From contig NZ_MDGP01000001.1 of the NCBI RefSeq assembly GCF_001747095.1, positions 1,037,001-1,101,000 on the forward strand: a stretch of DNA of 64,000 bases, in the 5' to 3' direction. Both the position numbers and the translations under genes were made by a program. This document shows positions 34,501 through 44,428 of the stretch, one piece after another (positions within the stretch are counted from its first letter, which is position 1; each line of letters opens with the position of its first letter). The notes beneath the pieces are model-generated. The model searched no databases, was not told the origin of the DNA, and was given only the letters and a program-made list of their open reading frames with translations. The stretch is from Roseivirga sp. 4D4. Its GTDB lineage: Bacteria > Bacteroidota > Bacteroidia > Cytophagales > Cyclobacteriaceae.

Positions 34501-37500
34501 ACTGGCCTTACTAATCGTAAACTCAGTATACCCTCCTGCACCTCCTACTCCTCTGCCTGCTTCAGTATCTCCCCTACCTCCGGCTCCCCAAATTTTGGCT
34601 GTAATAGATGTAACATCATCAGCTACTGTATATGTCTGGTCAGCGCCAGTGAATTGGAATACCACAGTATCAACAGAAGGGCTTATGTTCCCTTCGATTG
34701 TATCTAGAATGCCATCATTGTCATCATCAATGTCAATTGAATCTTCAATACCGTCTCTATCAGTGTCTACATTATTATTAGTCTCTCTATAGTCAACATC
34801 CCCCATAATTAAGAGAACGTCTTCATCGACATCTAAAAAATTATCAGTCTGTGTATCATCAAATGCTCCGTTCACATCACTGTAATCATCTATTCCACCA
34901 TTGTCAACCGCATTGTCCAGACCATTGGCACCAACTGTGCCATCTGTTCGGCCATCTACATTTGCATCAGTCAATGCTAAGCCTGATTCTACAATGTCAA
35001 AGTCGTTATCATTATCCGAATCCAAGTCCAAATAGTCGGGTTCATCAGTACCATCCGTATTGACTGGGCTTAGGTCTGTTCCACCCTGTCCACTTTCATA
35101 ATTATCATCCAATCCATTGTTATTTGCATCAGTGATGTTCGAACTCACACCGCTAGGAGCGATATACCCTATCGTAGTTTGTGCCTCTATGTTATCAGGG
35201 ATACCATCATTGTCTGAATCCAAATCCAGAGAGTTATAGATGCCGTCACCATCTGAATCATTCAAATTAACTGGACACAGTAAACGGCCGAAAACAATAT
35301 TATCTACACCAACATCATTTCCAGAACCACTTGGTTGATCGTTAATAATAACAATTTCAATGTCATTTGTAGTGGCCGTGAAGTTGAGCACAGCACGCCT
35401 CCAGACATCATCGTTGGCTATTCCCAAGCTCGCGGAAGAAACAGCATGCAATACTCCACCACTAGTATTCTGGATTTCAAGTCTGAAAATCGGAATATCT
35501 GGGCAAGAGGTTTTCGTACATAAACCTGCCATATCCAGACGAAACCTATAATCGTCTCCAATGACAAGGCCTGTGATTGACTGTCTATAAAATTCGGTAT
35601 TGCCTTGGTTGATCATATTTATAATGAGATACCTGCCATTTGTGCTTCCACCAGCTGGTCCAGTGAACTGATCTATATTTGCATCCCTATCCCCCGTCAA
35701 CTCTGTCCTGTTATAGCCGGCCAAACCAGCATTTAAAGAGCGAGCTACTGCATAATCTCCGTCAGGGACTGAGCCTGTTGCCCTATAATTATGATTTTGG
35801 ACATTAGAATTTGTTGTACGTGTGTCTCCTGTTCCAAAATCCTCACTAAATAAGACTTCTACTTCCTCCTTTGCTGTGATATCGCAATTACCATCTTCGA
35901 TAAAATCGGGAATGCCATCGTTATCGTCATCCAAATCAGTATCATCGTCAATTCCATCACCGTCATGATCGACACCGGCAACAAGGTCTCGAAAGTCGAC
36001 ATTCCCACCGGACTGACTTGCATCTGAATCAGTATCGGTAAAATTGTCACTTGGCGTATTATCATATTGTCCATTAACATCGCTATAGTCATCCATCATA
36101 GCATTATCGACACTATTATCAAGGCCATTAGCCCCTACTGCACCATCTGTGGCCCCATCATTATTTGCATCAGTAAGCCCTTCTCCCGATTCGTCAATAT
36201 CAAATAATCCATCATTATCAGCGTCTGTGTCTAGGAAGTCGGGGTTATCTGTACCATCCGTGTTCACTGGGCTTAGGCCCCCTAAATAAGCGGTGTTCAC
36301 CCCGTTGTTAGTGATATAAGAAACCAAGTCATCATTATTGGGAGATATATATCCAGCTGTGGTTTGGGCTTCGGTATTATCAGGAATACCATCGTTATCG
36401 GCATCTAAGTCTAGTGAGTTGATAATACCATCTCCATCTGTATCATTCAGTGGAGCGGGGCATGACAAACTGTTAAGTACAATATTGTCAATCCCCAAAT
36501 CATTCCCTGAGCCCCCAGGTTGTTCGTTGACCATTACAATATCTACCTCTTGGACAGTAGCAGTAAACTCAATCAAACCTCGTCTCCATACATCATCATT
36601 GGCAATACCTATTTGAGAGGATGTCATAGAATGAAGTACCGTGCCGCTGGTATTTCGAATCTCTAAACGGAATATCGGAAGGTCAGCGCAGCCACTACAA
36701 AGGCCTGAGAAGTCTAATCTCAATTGATAATCATTTCCTGGGGTTAAATTTGTGATAGACTGCCTGTAAAATTCAATCGGGGCTGAATTAGTCAAATTGA
36801 CTACGAGATACCGCCCATTTGTGGAACCACCTCCAGGCCCGCTATTTAAATCAATGTTCGCATCCAAATCACCTGTCTGATCAGTTCTGTTGAAAAGTCC
36901 CAGGCCACCAGTCTGTCCCGAAGAAATAACGGCATAATAGCCATCATTAATAGCCATAGTTGCTTCATAAGCATGAATTGTAACAAAGGCGTTTGTCGCT
37001 CGAGTGGCACCTGTACCGAAATCCTCACTAAAGAGTATATCTGCTGGTTCTTTGATAGATATATCACAATTACCATCCTCTATATTATCCAGAATACCAT
37101 CATTGTCATCATCCAGGTCCACTGCATCGGCAACTCCGTCCATGTCGCTATCCGGTCCGATACTGGTATCCCTATAATCAACATTACCTCCCAGACCAAC
37201 ATCGTTATCAGCATCTGTGAAGTTGTCTGTTTGGGTATTGTCATAAGATCCATTGATATCAGAGTAGTCATCTACTCCACCATTATCCAGGGTATCATCA
37301 AGGCCATTGCTCCCAACAGCACCATCCGTACGACCATCATTATCAGCATCGGCCAACCCCCCTCCGGATTCATTAATATCGAACAATCCATCAGTATCGG
37401 AATCGAGGTCGAGATAGTCTGCTTCTCCTATTCCATCCGTATCAACTGGTATCAAGCCTCCCAGATAAGCGGTATTTACACCATCGTTTGTCGCATAAGT

Positions 37501-38541
37501 GGCAAGGTCATCTGCATTGGGCGCGATATAGCCCGTGGTAGTTTGTGCTTCGATATTATCTGGAATACCGTCATTATCTGAGTCTAAATCTAAAGAGTTG
37601 ATGACTCCATCAGCATCCAAATCGGCTAGGCTGCCAGTACAAGTCAAGCTGCTGACTACAATGTTATCAATTCCTACGAAATTTCCAGAAGCTGCAAGTT
37701 GCTCACTGACAATAGCAATGACTATATCAGTAGTACTAGCCGTAAAATTGAGTGCAATTCTTGTCCAAACATCATCATGTACCAGGCCTAATCCAGATGT
37801 TGAAAAGGAAGCCAGCACATTGCTAGAGTTATCTCTAATTTCTATCCTAAAAAAGCCAACACCCTCACAATCTCTGGCTCCACAAGGGCCTACCAAATCT
37901 ACTCTAAACCTATAATCCTCGTTGATAATAAGCCCAGAAATGGACTTCTGATAAATATCAATATTGTCTTGATCAAGACTGATCGCCAAATAGCGACCAT
38001 TTGTACTGCCATTTGCGGGACCACCAAACTGATCGATATTAGCATCAAGATCACCGGTTAAATTAGTTGTAGCATTCTTATCCAAGCCTGGAGACAGAGA
38101 TGAAGCCACTGCATAGTCACCCTGATTTATATTACCTGTTGGATCGTAAGTCAGGTTAGTAACATCAGAATTGGAAGTTATTGATGTTCCGGTACCAAAA
38201 TTCTCACTAAAAAGGACAATATCTTCAGTTTTCAGCGCAATATCACAATTGCTGTTTTCTACTAGGTCAAGTATACCATCGTTATCATCATCCAAGTCGA
38301 TAGTATCAGCTACGCCATCACCATCCGTATCTTGACCGAGCACTGGTTGTGTTAACCATAATAGAAGAAGTAAACTGTAGATAGGAAGTTTAAGAAGAAA
38401 GGAATTATTGGGGGCTTTTTCAAGGCATAAGCTTATCGCATAAGAGGCTTTGAATAAGATCTGTTTGCAAACCTTATTGCCGAGCCTTATATGTTGCGTC
38501 CTTCCCGAAAATTGTAACCCCTTAGGATTTTCACACCTCAC
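31552..38541 (-). CDS. Giant modular T9SS-exported protein with calcium-binding repeats
   Basis: 2329 residues from a GTG; a long N-terminal extension precedes the signal helix ([22 protein letters not shown]) and no ATG lies nearer. Four modules start at about 71, 464, 858 and 1259, each opening with Asp-rich thrombospondin-3-like repeats ([20 protein letters not shown]). Modules 1-3 each hold a similar beta-sandwich (FSE(D/N)FGTG ... NGRYL ... Y(R/Q)(Q/K)SI); module 4 has instead a Gly-rich domain. A LamG/DUF8202-like region follows (about 1720-2090, [21 protein letters not shown]), then a fibronectin-like stretch and a T9SS type A sorting domain (about 2250-2329, PFPNPVKSG ... [10 protein letters not shown]). 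Probably a cell-surface adhesin. Confidence 0.88.
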   Translation of the reverse strand: MRCENPKGLQFSGRTQHIRLGNKVCKQILFKASYAISLCLEKAPNNSFLLKLPIYSLLLLLWLTQPVLGQDTDGDGVADTIDLDDDNDGILDLVENSNCDIALKTEDIVLFSENFGTGTSITSNSDVTNLTYDPTGNINQGDYAVASSLSPGLDKNATTNLTGDLDANIDQFGGPANGSTNGRYLAISLDQDNIDIYQKSISGLIINEDYRFRVDLVGPCGARDCEGVGFFRIEIRDNSSNVLASFSTSGLGLVHDDVWTRIALNFTASTTDIVIAIVSEQLAASGNFVGIDNIVVSSLTCTGSLADLDADGVINSLDLDSDNDGIPDNIEAQTTTGYIAPNADDLATYATNDGVNTAYLGGLIPVDTDGIGEADYLDLDSDTDGLFDINESGGGLADADNDGRTDGAVGSNGLDDTLDNGGVDDYSDINGSYDNTQTDNFTDADNDVGLGGNVDYRDTSIGPDSDMDGVADAVDLDDDNDGILDNIEDGNCDISIKEPADILFSEDFGTGATRATNAFVTIHAYEATMAINDGYYAVISSGQTGGLGLFNRTDQTGDLDANIDLNSGPGGGSTNGRYLVVNLTNSAPIEFYRQSITNLTPGNDYQLRLDFSGLCSGCADLPIFRLEIRNTSGTVLHSMTSSQIGIANDDVWRRGLIEFTATVQEVDIVMVNEQPGGSGNDLGIDNIVLNSLSCPAPLNDTDGDGIINSLDLDADNDGIPDNTEAQTTAGYISPNNDDLVSYITNNGVNTAYLGGLSPVNTDGTDNPDFLDTDADNDGLFDIDESGEGLTDANNDGATDGAVGANGLDNSVDNAMMDDYSDVNGQYDNTPSDNFTDTDSDASQSGGNVDFRDLVAGVDHDGDGIDDDTDLDDDNDGIPDFIEDGNCDITAKEEVEVLFSEDFGTGDTRTTNSNVQNHNYRATGSVPDGDYAVARSLNAGLAGYNRTELTGDRDANIDQFTGPAGGSTNGRYLIINMINQGNTEFYRQSITGLVIGDDYRFRLDMAGLCTKTSCPDIPIFRLEIQNTSGGVLHAVSSASLGIANDDVWRRAVLNFTATTNDIEIVIINDQPSGSGNDVGVDNIVFGRLLCPVNLNDSDGDGIYNSLDLDSDNDGIPDNIEAQTTIGYIAPSGVSSNITDANNNGLDDNYESGQGGTDLSPVNTDGTDEPDYLDLDSDNDNDFDIVESGLALTDANVDGRTDGTVGANGLDNAVDNGGIDDYSDVNGAFDDTQTDNFLDVDEDVLLIMGDVDYRETNNNVDTDRDGIEDSIDIDDDNDGILDTIEGNISPSVDTVVFQFTGADQTYTVADDVTSITAKIWGAGGRGDTEAGRGVGGAGGYTEFTISKASLLSNDLILTVGEGGNSSEGAVNYGNGGAGLVGTGTGNGRNYGSGGGMSAISYLSLSDPNSVDPQNLLAIAGGGGSVPSFTSSGDRGGVGGGTTGGNGTFSGNSNGEGGSQSSGGYSEGNPGAYLLGGNAVVDGAAGGGGYYGGGSGYLKITNEGLGGGGSGFVSGYGTGNTTPGNLQTPPNTGDPDYILGVGEGGNSGGTNGGNGLIVLLVTRNNPVDDDDDGIINSLDIDSDNDGIPDNVEAQTTTGYIAPSGVANSITDNNGNGLDDNYETAQGGTDIVPVNTDGTDDPDYLDPNSDNDDDTDARENGYSSSSISGFDTDGDGLDDAFEGSNLDDPNDVNDEIDTPSINLPDLDTDVNEVFGDVDYRDVLASPGGVTNDLLLWLRADEGGISWNDQSGQNVTVTEASSAITSASLLNFNANNSFPGSTHYDTNLSINAGIFSEISAISVFIPSIGTANSVWGETQSNSASYLYFEHSANELRVSDGNSLDLITTSNQGVPVLVSTIIKQSNSVNSTVYINGEATYDFLSSHSTTPNNLLDVGASGDGGNQFNGQIAEIIFYNANLSNGLELQKVESYLALKYGFTLSRDTDGDGNVGESGEGDYLASDGAIWWNASLNSVYTNNVAGIARDDASNFMQRQSKSINPDAIVTIGLDSETDGLENSNVSNPNYFTLDKSALVWAHDGANLNDGTAGLSEYDPNQVESRLNREWIARKTGTVGFVTIEFDVSNLLGPDNNIGTSDESQILLMLDDDGDFSSGATTVSQSFVETHTDGKVAFSVNLTSITDQVYFTLASGEPGALPITLMNFEAELSGDQVLIAWQTITETNNALFRLERSSDGLNFEILSLVDGSGTSELYNEYEFIDKSPIVGYNYYRLVNISNTGEEETSDVISVLYQVDSEYIIVPFPNPVKSGHWLNLDVPTNAQVGLIKLYDIKGTSIEFEYSAQAKSIKMASTFSGLAILTMVVDGKVHKHKIRVNR

Positions 38542-38594
38542 GTTACAAAATTGGCTCTAACAAGAGCTTGGGAAGGTTTCGGTATTTATGAAAT
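38542..38594. other. Start of the 339-bp intergenic region before the first hybrid regulator
   Basis: The divergent region 38542-38880 between the giant gene and the hybrid-regulator gene holds the direct repeats (38595-38651) and conserved blocks (38652-38792) listed separately. In 38542-38594, where the giant gene's promoter should lie, I see no exact TAnnTTTG element. Confidence 0.3.
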
Positions 38595-38651
38595 GAGTGC
38601 TCGTTTTAATGAGTCGGTGCTCATTTCAATAGATTCGATGCTTATTTTGAT
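38595..38651. repeat. Three direct repeats, spaced about 20 bp
   Basis: Copies at 38595-38610 (16 bp, with a 4-bp deletion), 38611-38630 and 38632-38651, of the form GA(G/T)TCG(G/A)TGCT(C/T)ATTT-N2-AT; copies 2 and 3 match at 15 of 20 positions. A spacing of two helical turns and head-to-tail order suit AraC-type regulators. They lie between the giant adhesin gene and the hybrid regulator gene. Confidence 0.5.
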
Positions 38652-38792
38652 ACACATACATAAAAAAGACCTATACAGATAGATTTAAGCGTTTTGGACA
38701 CAGAACAGCAAAATGGCGCCCTTGTCATCTGTCGGTCGTTAATGTATTATTGTTAAAGAAGTTCGTCTCGGGAGAGCTGCATAATGTCTAGT
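38652..38792 (+). promoter_or_regulatory. Upstream regulatory region shared with the second hybrid regulator
   Basis: Contains four blocks that recur in the same order and nearly the same spacing before the paralogue at 44429: ACACATACATAAAAAAG (38652-38668), TTTTGGACA (38692-38700), a 35-bp block (38721-38755) ending in GTTAATGTATTATTGTTA, and GTCTAGT (38786-38792). The 18-bp string is identical in both. Confidence 0.7.
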
Positions 38793-38880
38793 TTTTCTAT
38801 TCGAAAGAGAGCGAAAGAAGAGCTTTGATTCAATTGGTATTATGGAGCCGGAGATTTTTGTGAAATAAGATTATCAATTT

Positions 38881-41748
38881 ATGACAGCACCTAGGTTTAT
38901 TCTGACTCTAGCATTCACTATCACAGCTCATCTAGCTACTGCTCAACAAGCATTTCAATTGAGTGATACAACAGCGATTTTTGAGCGTATCATGGCTATT
39001 CCTGATCAGGTTCAACAATATGCCTCTGATGAAAGACTCATGTTGGACAAGACCTTAGAGGAATTGAAAAAAGTGGATATAGAGCTAGAAAACATTATAA
39101 GCCAAATTGAAGATACGAGCAGCCTTGAGTATCAAGCAGTAAGGAGACTTCTTAGACGAGTATTAATGTATGAATTAAGAGAATCGAGAGAGCCGGCAAC
39201 ACAATCTGTAAGCGACATCTTGGCACTCTTTGAGCGATATGAGAAATATGAGACCAATCTAGGCTTCTTTCAAATAATATTAGATTATACTGCTCAATAT
39301 CTTCAGCAAAAAGGAGCCTACCAAGAAGCAATAACGCTCTATAACAGAGGGATTTCAATATTATACAAGGAAAACAAAAATGAAGAATTCTTATACTATA
39401 TATATGTTTCCATTCTAGGATTGTACGTGGAGCTAGAAGCGCCTTATCTCGCGCAGAGCATTATTGAATTGATCGATAACCATCCAGAAAATCCTGATAG
39501 GAACTATAAAGAAATGTCTAGTCAAGCCGTGACCCTCTATAAGGTACAATATCATATGATGGTAGGCGAGTATAGTCAAGCTTTGGAGATATTAAAAGGG
39601 CTTAATCTAGACAAATCCAAACAACAGCTAGCTTTGCATACGAAAGTTCACTTCACTTTTGCCAATGCTTTAATAAAGAACAATATGCTCGACAGCGCTT
39701 CAAGTATTGTAAAAAGCATGTATGAAATACCGCTAAAAGAAAAAGAAGATTTGAACTTGAGAAGACTGGCAGCTATTCAGGTAAACCTTCTGCAAGAAAG
39801 ATGGGACAAATCAGAATCACTTATTGACAGCATTGGGAAGTTTCAATTCAGCGATCAGCGCTATCAATCCTTGTTCTATGATGCAAAGATTGAGACTTAT
39901 CAAAAGATAAGAACACTCGATTTTGCATTCAAAGAATATGAGGCATTCAAAAACTATTCTGACTCTGTCAAAACGACTCTCTCGTTATCCAGGGCCATTG
40001 GACTCAACAGTTTTTTGAAAAACGAAGAAGCCCAAATTGAGATCAGCAGACAAAAGGAGGTTGCTGAGGCAAAAGCTAAACAGGACACAATTCTGTATGC
40101 TGGCATTCTTCTGATTTGCTTTATCACAGCCTTGGCATATTATCGAATAAGGACGGAAAGGAAGAAGACCTTACTGGAAAGTGAACTCAGCCAATCACGT
40201 GAGATTGCCCTAATTAAAAGTAATTTCCTCAACAACTTATCTCACGAAATAAGAACTCCCTTGACCGTGATCTCGGGTTACCTTGACCTTTTAGGTAAGA
40301 ATATCTTTAACCGAGACAATGCGGTTAAATACATTGAACGGGCAACAAGAAACAGTAATGCCCTGGTGAGCAACCTCAATAACTATCTCCTATTATCCAG
40401 ATTAGATGGCTCCCAAGACAATCACACAATAGAGTCCAACAAATCAATGGGCAGTTTCATCGAAGAACTGGTGGAGTCCTTTGAGGCTATTGCATCCCAA
40501 AAGCAACAAACGCTCTATTACCAATCTAATATAAAGAGAGACGTTCCTGTCAATTACGCCTTTGAACACTTAGAGAAAGTGATTTCAAATCTATTGAACA
40601 ATGCCGTCAAGTATACTCCGGCCAGAAAGGCAATTCACGTTTCGGCAATGATTAGTGAAAGAAATCTAATGATCACGATCAAGGATGAAGGCATGGGTAT
40701 GGATGAGGAAGAGGTTAAGCATATTTTTGATCGCTTCTATCAATCAATGCGCCATCAGCATATCGGAGGCTTCGGTGTCGGGCTGGCATTAGTAAAACAG
40801 CTCGTGGACACCCTAAATGGGACTATCGAGGTGGAGAGTGCGCTAAACTTAGGTAGTTTATTCAGGGTCACACTCCCACTTTCAATCGAGTCCGATGGAT
40901 TCTATGTCCAAGATGATTATGAGGATACCTTTAGATGTATCACTCAAGGTGAGGAGACTCCAGCCGCAGTCGAAATCAATGAAAATAGACCAAAGCTATT
41001 GGTGGTTGATGATAATGCTGAACTAATGCTCTATTTAACAGATTTGTTCAAGACCAAATATGAATGTCATTACGCGTTCAACGGACAGGAAGCTTTAGAC
41101 ATAGCCTTGTCAAAGCAGTTTGATCTGATTATTTCCGATATGAAAATGCCCATTATGGGAGGCGTTGAATTATTCAATGAGCTACGTAAGGATAAAAACT
41201 ATGAAGCAACTCCGTTCATAATACTCTCCGCTTCATTCACTGAGCATCAGGAAGATTTGGTCTCGACCTTAGGGATAACTGACTATATTCTGAAGCCCTT
41301 TGTGCCTTCAGAACTAGTAGCTCGAATCAACTTTCTACTGCAGAATAAGATGTACCGAAAGCAATTGCACGAGACTAACGGTGCAAAACTTCAATTTGAA
41401 GCTAAACATACCGATCTAATGCAAAGGCTTAACGAGATCATTTTAGAGAATCTGGACAAAGGAGAGTTTGGAGTAAAGGAATTAGTAGAGACATCTGGTT
41501 ATAGCCAAAGTAGACTCAATCAAATTGTGACCCAACAGACCGGTTTAAGCCCTGTGAAGATTATCCTCGAAATACGCTTATTGAAAGCCTATGAATTCAT
41601 TGCAAAATCCAAGTACCAAACAGTAAGTGAAGTATGCTTTGCCGTAGGTATCAACAGTAAGTCTTACTTTTTCAAAAAATTTAAAGAACGATTCGGCATT
41701 ACTGCTGGCGACTTAATGAAAAAGCATTCCAAAGATTTTTCAGCTTAG
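38881..41748 (+). CDS. Hybrid sensor kinase/response regulator with AraC output
   Basis: 955 residues. Signal peptide (about 1-21), a periplasmic helical TPR-like sensor (about 25-395), one membrane helix (about 405-424), a coiled linker, HisKA with phosphorylated His455 (NNLSHEIRTPLTVISGY), ATPase domain with N-box NLLNNAVKYTP (Asn573) and GFGVGLALV, receiver with Asp753 (IISDMKMPIMGG), and a C-terminal AraC HTH (about 850-950, SGYSQSRLNQIVTQQTGLSP, VCFAVGINSKSYFFKKFKERFG). It fuses a whole two-component pathway in one chain, like HTCS proteins of Bacteroides but without their beta-propeller sensor. Paralogue at 44429. The signal sensed is unknown. Confidence 0.92.
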   Translation: MTAPRFILTLAFTITAHLATAQQAFQLSDTTAIFERIMAIPDQVQQYASDERLMLDKTLEELKKVDIELENIISQIEDTSSLEYQAVRRLLRRVLMYELRESREPATQSVSDILALFERYEKYETNLGFFQIILDYTAQYLQQKGAYQEAITLYNRGISILYKENKNEEFLYYIYVSILGLYVELEAPYLAQSIIELIDNHPENPDRNYKEMSSQAVTLYKVQYHMMVGEYSQALEILKGLNLDKSKQQLALHTKVHFTFANALIKNNMLDSASSIVKSMYEIPLKEKEDLNLRRLAAIQVNLLQERWDKSESLIDSIGKFQFSDQRYQSLFYDAKIETYQKIRTLDFAFKEYEAFKNYSDSVKTTLSLSRAIGLNSFLKNEEAQIEISRQKEVAEAKAKQDTILYAGILLICFITALAYYRIRTERKKTLLESELSQSREIALIKSNFLNNLSHEIRTPLTVISGYLDLLGKNIFNRDNAVKYIERATRNSNALVSNLNNYLLLSRLDGSQDNHTIESNKSMGSFIEELVESFEAIASQKQQTLYYQSNIKRDVPVNYAFEHLEKVISNLLNNAVKYTPARKAIHVSAMISERNLMITIKDEGMGMDEEEVKHIFDRFYQSMRHQHIGGFGVGLALVKQLVDTLNGTIEVESALNLGSLFRVTLPLSIESDGFYVQDDYEDTFRCITQGEETPAAVEINENRPKLLVVDDNAELMLYLTDLFKTKYECHYAFNGQEALDIALSKQFDLIISDMKMPIMGGVELFNELRKDKNYEATPFIILSASFTEHQEDLVSTLGITDYILKPFVPSELVARINFLLQNKMYRKQLHETNGAKLQFEAKHTDLMQRLNEIILENLDKGEFGVKELVETSGYSQSRLNQIVTQQTGLSPVKIILEIRLLKAYEFIAKSKYQTVSEVCFAVGINSKSYFFKKFKERFGITAGDLMKKHSKDFSA

Positions 41749-41757
41749 TGACCACCC

Positions 41758-42165
41758 CTATTTGATAGTTGAAATATAGTCTACTAAGGCATTTACCTGC
41801 TGATCATCCAGAATATCTCCAAAATTAGGCATAACCACATTATCGAAACCTTTTATGATGACCGCACCAGGGGTAACAATAGACTGTTTGATATATGCTT
41901 CTGATTGGCGATAAGCAATGCCAAAAAGATTTGGGCCGAGGCTTTTCTCGTCCGGCACAATGCTATGACAACTGGCACAACCTCTAGTGCCGAATAGTAC
42001 TTTTCCATAGGCTAAGGACTCCTGCTTGTCTACATTAGACAGTGATTCTTTGATATCGGCTACGGTTGAATACTCAAAGACTGTGAGGAATACTAAGAGT
42101 AAAATGACTAAAGAAATAGGGATAGCTATAAGATAAACGAGTCTTCTTTTTAACTTCTTTTGCAT
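41758..42165 (-). CDS. Membrane-anchored class I cytochrome c
   Basis: 135 residues. N-terminal anchor helix (about 10-30), haem-binding C63-A-S-C66-H67, and distal ligand Met112 in VVMPNFGDILDDQQVNALVDYI, as in cytochrome c subunits of oxidases. The soluble part (about 48-135) is a single haem domain facing the periplasm. It converges on the hybrid-regulator gene (9-bp gap) and has no oxidase genes beside it, so its electron partners are elsewhere. Confidence 0.9.
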   Translation of the reverse strand: MQKKLKRRLVYLIAIPISLVILLLVFLTVFEYSTVADIKESLSNVDKQESLAYGKVLFGTRGCASCHSIVPDEKSLGPNLFGIAYRQSEAYIKQSIVTPGAVIIKGFDNVVMPNFGDILDDQQVNALVDYISTIK

Positions 42166-42303
42166 TGGTGCTCATGTTTGATACGCACTAAACTTAGTCT
42201 CACATGAAGTTATTGAAATACTCATTTGCAAATCAGGACATCTGTATTTCCAATTTCTTGCTTCTTTGTAGAGGTATAATCAAGGGGTTTAAACGACTGA
42301 CAG

Positions 42304-43317
42304 ATGTTGATTGAATTACTGCCTTTACTAATAGGGGCTGCAGTCATAGCGCACTGCTTCTTTCTTGTAGTTGCCTTAAGAATGTTAAGCAGTAAACTAT
42401 CCAACAAACTACTGGCTGCAACACTCTTCTTTCTTGCCATCAGAATCGGAGGTTGTATTGCAGGGCTCATATATGATGATTTTGAGTTAACAGGCCTTTA
42501 CATCGGGGCCCTGTCCTTCTCTGTTATCGGCCCATTGTATTACTTCTACCTAAGAAGCCTATGGAGTCCGTCATTTCGACTTACTATCAAGCACTATTAT
42601 CATTTGAGCATCCTCATCTTGACGCTTGCTGCCTTACCTTTTTTAACCGTAGAACTGGCCTTTGGGCTTTACCTGATAGCTCTATTGGCAATGATCACTT
42701 ATACCATTGCAGGGTTGATACATATCAGAAGGTCTAGTGCTATGTATCGCAAAGATGATATGAGATGGAAATGGACCAGATACTTCAATATAGGGGTTGG
42801 ACTCTTGATGGTTTTATTCTTCAGTCAATCACTATTCTTTGATGCATTGATCTATCAGGGGATTATAATAGCTTCTGCTTTCATTTTGTATGGACTCACC
42901 CTATATGCTTTAAAACAAGTCAAGCTATTTATGCATGAGCCTAAGAAAGGATCTAATAGTCAACAGATTGAAGTATTGGGCCATCGCATAGCAAATCTCT
43001 TAGAAAAAGAAGAAACATTCACAAACCCTTTTATGAGTGTCACTTTGCTTGCTAAACAACTTAATGAGCCGGCCTATCTAGTGTCACTAGCAGTCAATGC
43101 ACATTTTGATAAGAGCTTCCCTGAATTGATTAATGCACTTCGCATAAAAAGAGCAGAAGCGCTATTGACGGACCATTCCAAAAGTCATTTCACCATAGAG
43201 GCCATTGCATATGAAAGTGGATTTAATGCCTTGTCAGCCTTTTATTCTGCCTTCAGAAAAGCTCACAGGCAAACTCCAAAAACTTTCAGAAATCAAAGGG
43301 ATCGCTCAAAACCATGA
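42304..43317 (+). CDS. Membrane-anchored AraC-family regulator
   Basis: 337 residues. Residues 1-215 hold about seven hydrophobic helices (LIELLPLLIGAAVIAHCFFLVVALRML and so on); residues 235-337 are an AraC HTH (MSVTLLAKQLNEPAYLVSLAVNAHF, TIEAIAYESGFNALSAFYSAFRKAHRQTPKTFR, read in parts). A DNA-binding domain fixed to the membrane implies that the helices sense a lipid, small molecule or partner. It is followed 86 bp later by an exported NTF2-like gene; the same pairing recurs at 55488-57066. Confidence 0.9.
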   Translation: MLIELLPLLIGAAVIAHCFFLVVALRMLSSKLSNKLLAATLFFLAIRIGGCIAGLIYDDFELTGLYIGALSFSVIGPLYYFYLRSLWSPSFRLTIKHYYHLSILILTLAALPFLTVELAFGLYLIALLAMITYTIAGLIHIRRSSAMYRKDDMRWKWTRYFNIGVGLLMVLFFSQSLFFDALIYQGIIIASAFILYGLTLYALKQVKLFMHEPKKGSNSQQIEVLGHRIANLLEKEETFTNPFMSVTLLAKQLNEPAYLVSLAVNAHFDKSFPELINALRIKRAEALLTDHSKSHFTIEAIAYESGFNALSAFYSAFRKAHRQTPKTFRNQRDRSKP

Positions 43318-43403
43318 ACTTATTAACTTCTATTCTCTTAGCACGTAAACTCAAAACCACAAAAGAAGTATTGAATTATACTAGCAAGGACAAATAAAAC
43401 GGT

Positions 43404-44105
43404 ATGAGACAAAGACTATTCACTTCCATATTGCTGTGTGTTATCGCATTAGGAATACAGGCACAGACTGAAACTGATAACTCACTGTTTGAACAAATAA
43501 CTAATGATGCACTGATACTTACGAAGTCGGGTCTCTTAACAGAAAAGAAAGACATCAGGCAATTTGTCCAAGAATTCTTGGCCAACAACCAATACAACTC
43601 TTATAAGCATGAATTCAGTGTGGAAGTCAATTCATCCCTAAGCTATGAGATCGGACAAATCCAATCAAATAACGGATCATACGCAGTCATGTTTATAAGA
43701 GGTGAGAATAATAGTCCTTCCCAGAATATCGAATTCCTTGTAATTTATCAGCGCGATTCTCCTATGGATGTTTCCTCTATACTTGAATCCAGACGCACTA
43801 AATGGATGGAACTCTGCAATAGTCACAAAGCCACAGAATTGGTCAAACAGCTATACACACCTGAAGCATACTATTACAACCGTGGCAGAGTAATAAAAGG
43901 CACGGAAGCGATCAGTCAGGAGTATAGCTATATGAATGCTTCAAACTATTCTCTTAAGCTCACACCGAAACACATAGCATTCGTTTCGCCCACTATAGCC
44001 TACGAAATCGGGCGCTGTAGCGGTTCTTATCCTCTGCCCTATATGTTACTCTGGGAGAAGCAATCTGATGGAAACTGGCAGGTGAAAATGGATTCCAATT
44101 ATTGA
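43404..44105 (+). CDS. Exported protein with NTF2-like C-terminal domain
   Basis: 233 residues with a signal peptide (about 1-20, ending VIALGIQAQ). Residues 125-233 have the SnoaL/DUF4440 pattern (ATELVKQLYTPEAYYYNRGRVIKGTEAI, FVSPTIAYEIGRCSG, MLLWEKQSDGNWQVKMDSNY, read in parts). Residues 22-124 look like a second, more diverged domain. NTF2-like folds are small-molecule-binding cones. The role is unknown; it may be the target or the sensor partner of the upstream membrane AraC regulator. Confidence 0.7.
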   Translation: MRQRLFTSILLCVIALGIQAQTETDNSLFEQITNDALILTKSGLLTEKKDIRQFVQEFLANNQYNSYKHEFSVEVNSSLSYEIGQIQSNNGSYAVMFIRGENNSPSQNIEFLVIYQRDSPMDVSSILESRRTKWMELCNSHKATELVKQLYTPEAYYYNRGRVIKGTEAISQEYSYMNASNYSLKLTPKHIAFVSPTIAYEIGRCSGSYPLPYMLLWEKQSDGNWQVKMDSNY

Positions 44106-44211
44106 TACTAAGTTCATCAACGTTGCTTTTCCGATTGGTCACACTTCAAAACAGACCAAATAGTCTGCTATCCCTTTCTCGTGAAGCGTCCGTTTCTCAG
44201 TTTTGAGTCAA
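44106..44211. other. Start of the 323-bp intergenic region before the second hybrid regulator
   Basis: The region 44106-44428 contains the conserved regulatory blocks (44212-44350) listed separately. In 44106-44211 I see nothing assignable; there is no obvious terminator for the NTF2-like gene. Confidence 0.3.
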
Positions 44212-44350
44212 ACACATACATAAAAAAGTATTTCAAATTCATCAATCGGTTTTTCGGACATAAATCCGGTTGATGTTCTTGCCATCTGTGCACAGTTAAT
44301 GTATTATTGTTATTAGGGACACGCTAAGGGGCACTATTTAGTGGTCTAGT
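44212..44350 (+). promoter_or_regulatory. Upstream regulatory region shared with the first hybrid regulator
   Basis: Blocks in order: ACACATACATAAAAAAG (44212-44228, 17 of 17 identical), TTTTCGGACA (44251-44260), a 35-bp block (44278-44312, 29 of 35 identical, last 18 bases GTTAATGTATTATTGTTA exact), GTCTAGT (44344-44350). Block-to-block distances agree with the first copy to within about 1 bp. Confidence 0.7.
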
Positions 44351-44428
44351 CTTATTTCTAAAAGAGCAAAACACAACACACTTGACGCTATTTAGTCCTT
44401 AGATTTTTTGTTGAAAATCAATTTATTC

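Noticed and set aside
36973..37581. 202-codon plus-strand frame inside the giant gene
   Set aside because: It is the antisense of Asp-rich repeats; the Ile/Ser/Thr bias comes from reading GAT/GAC codons backwards, and similar frames recur at each module.
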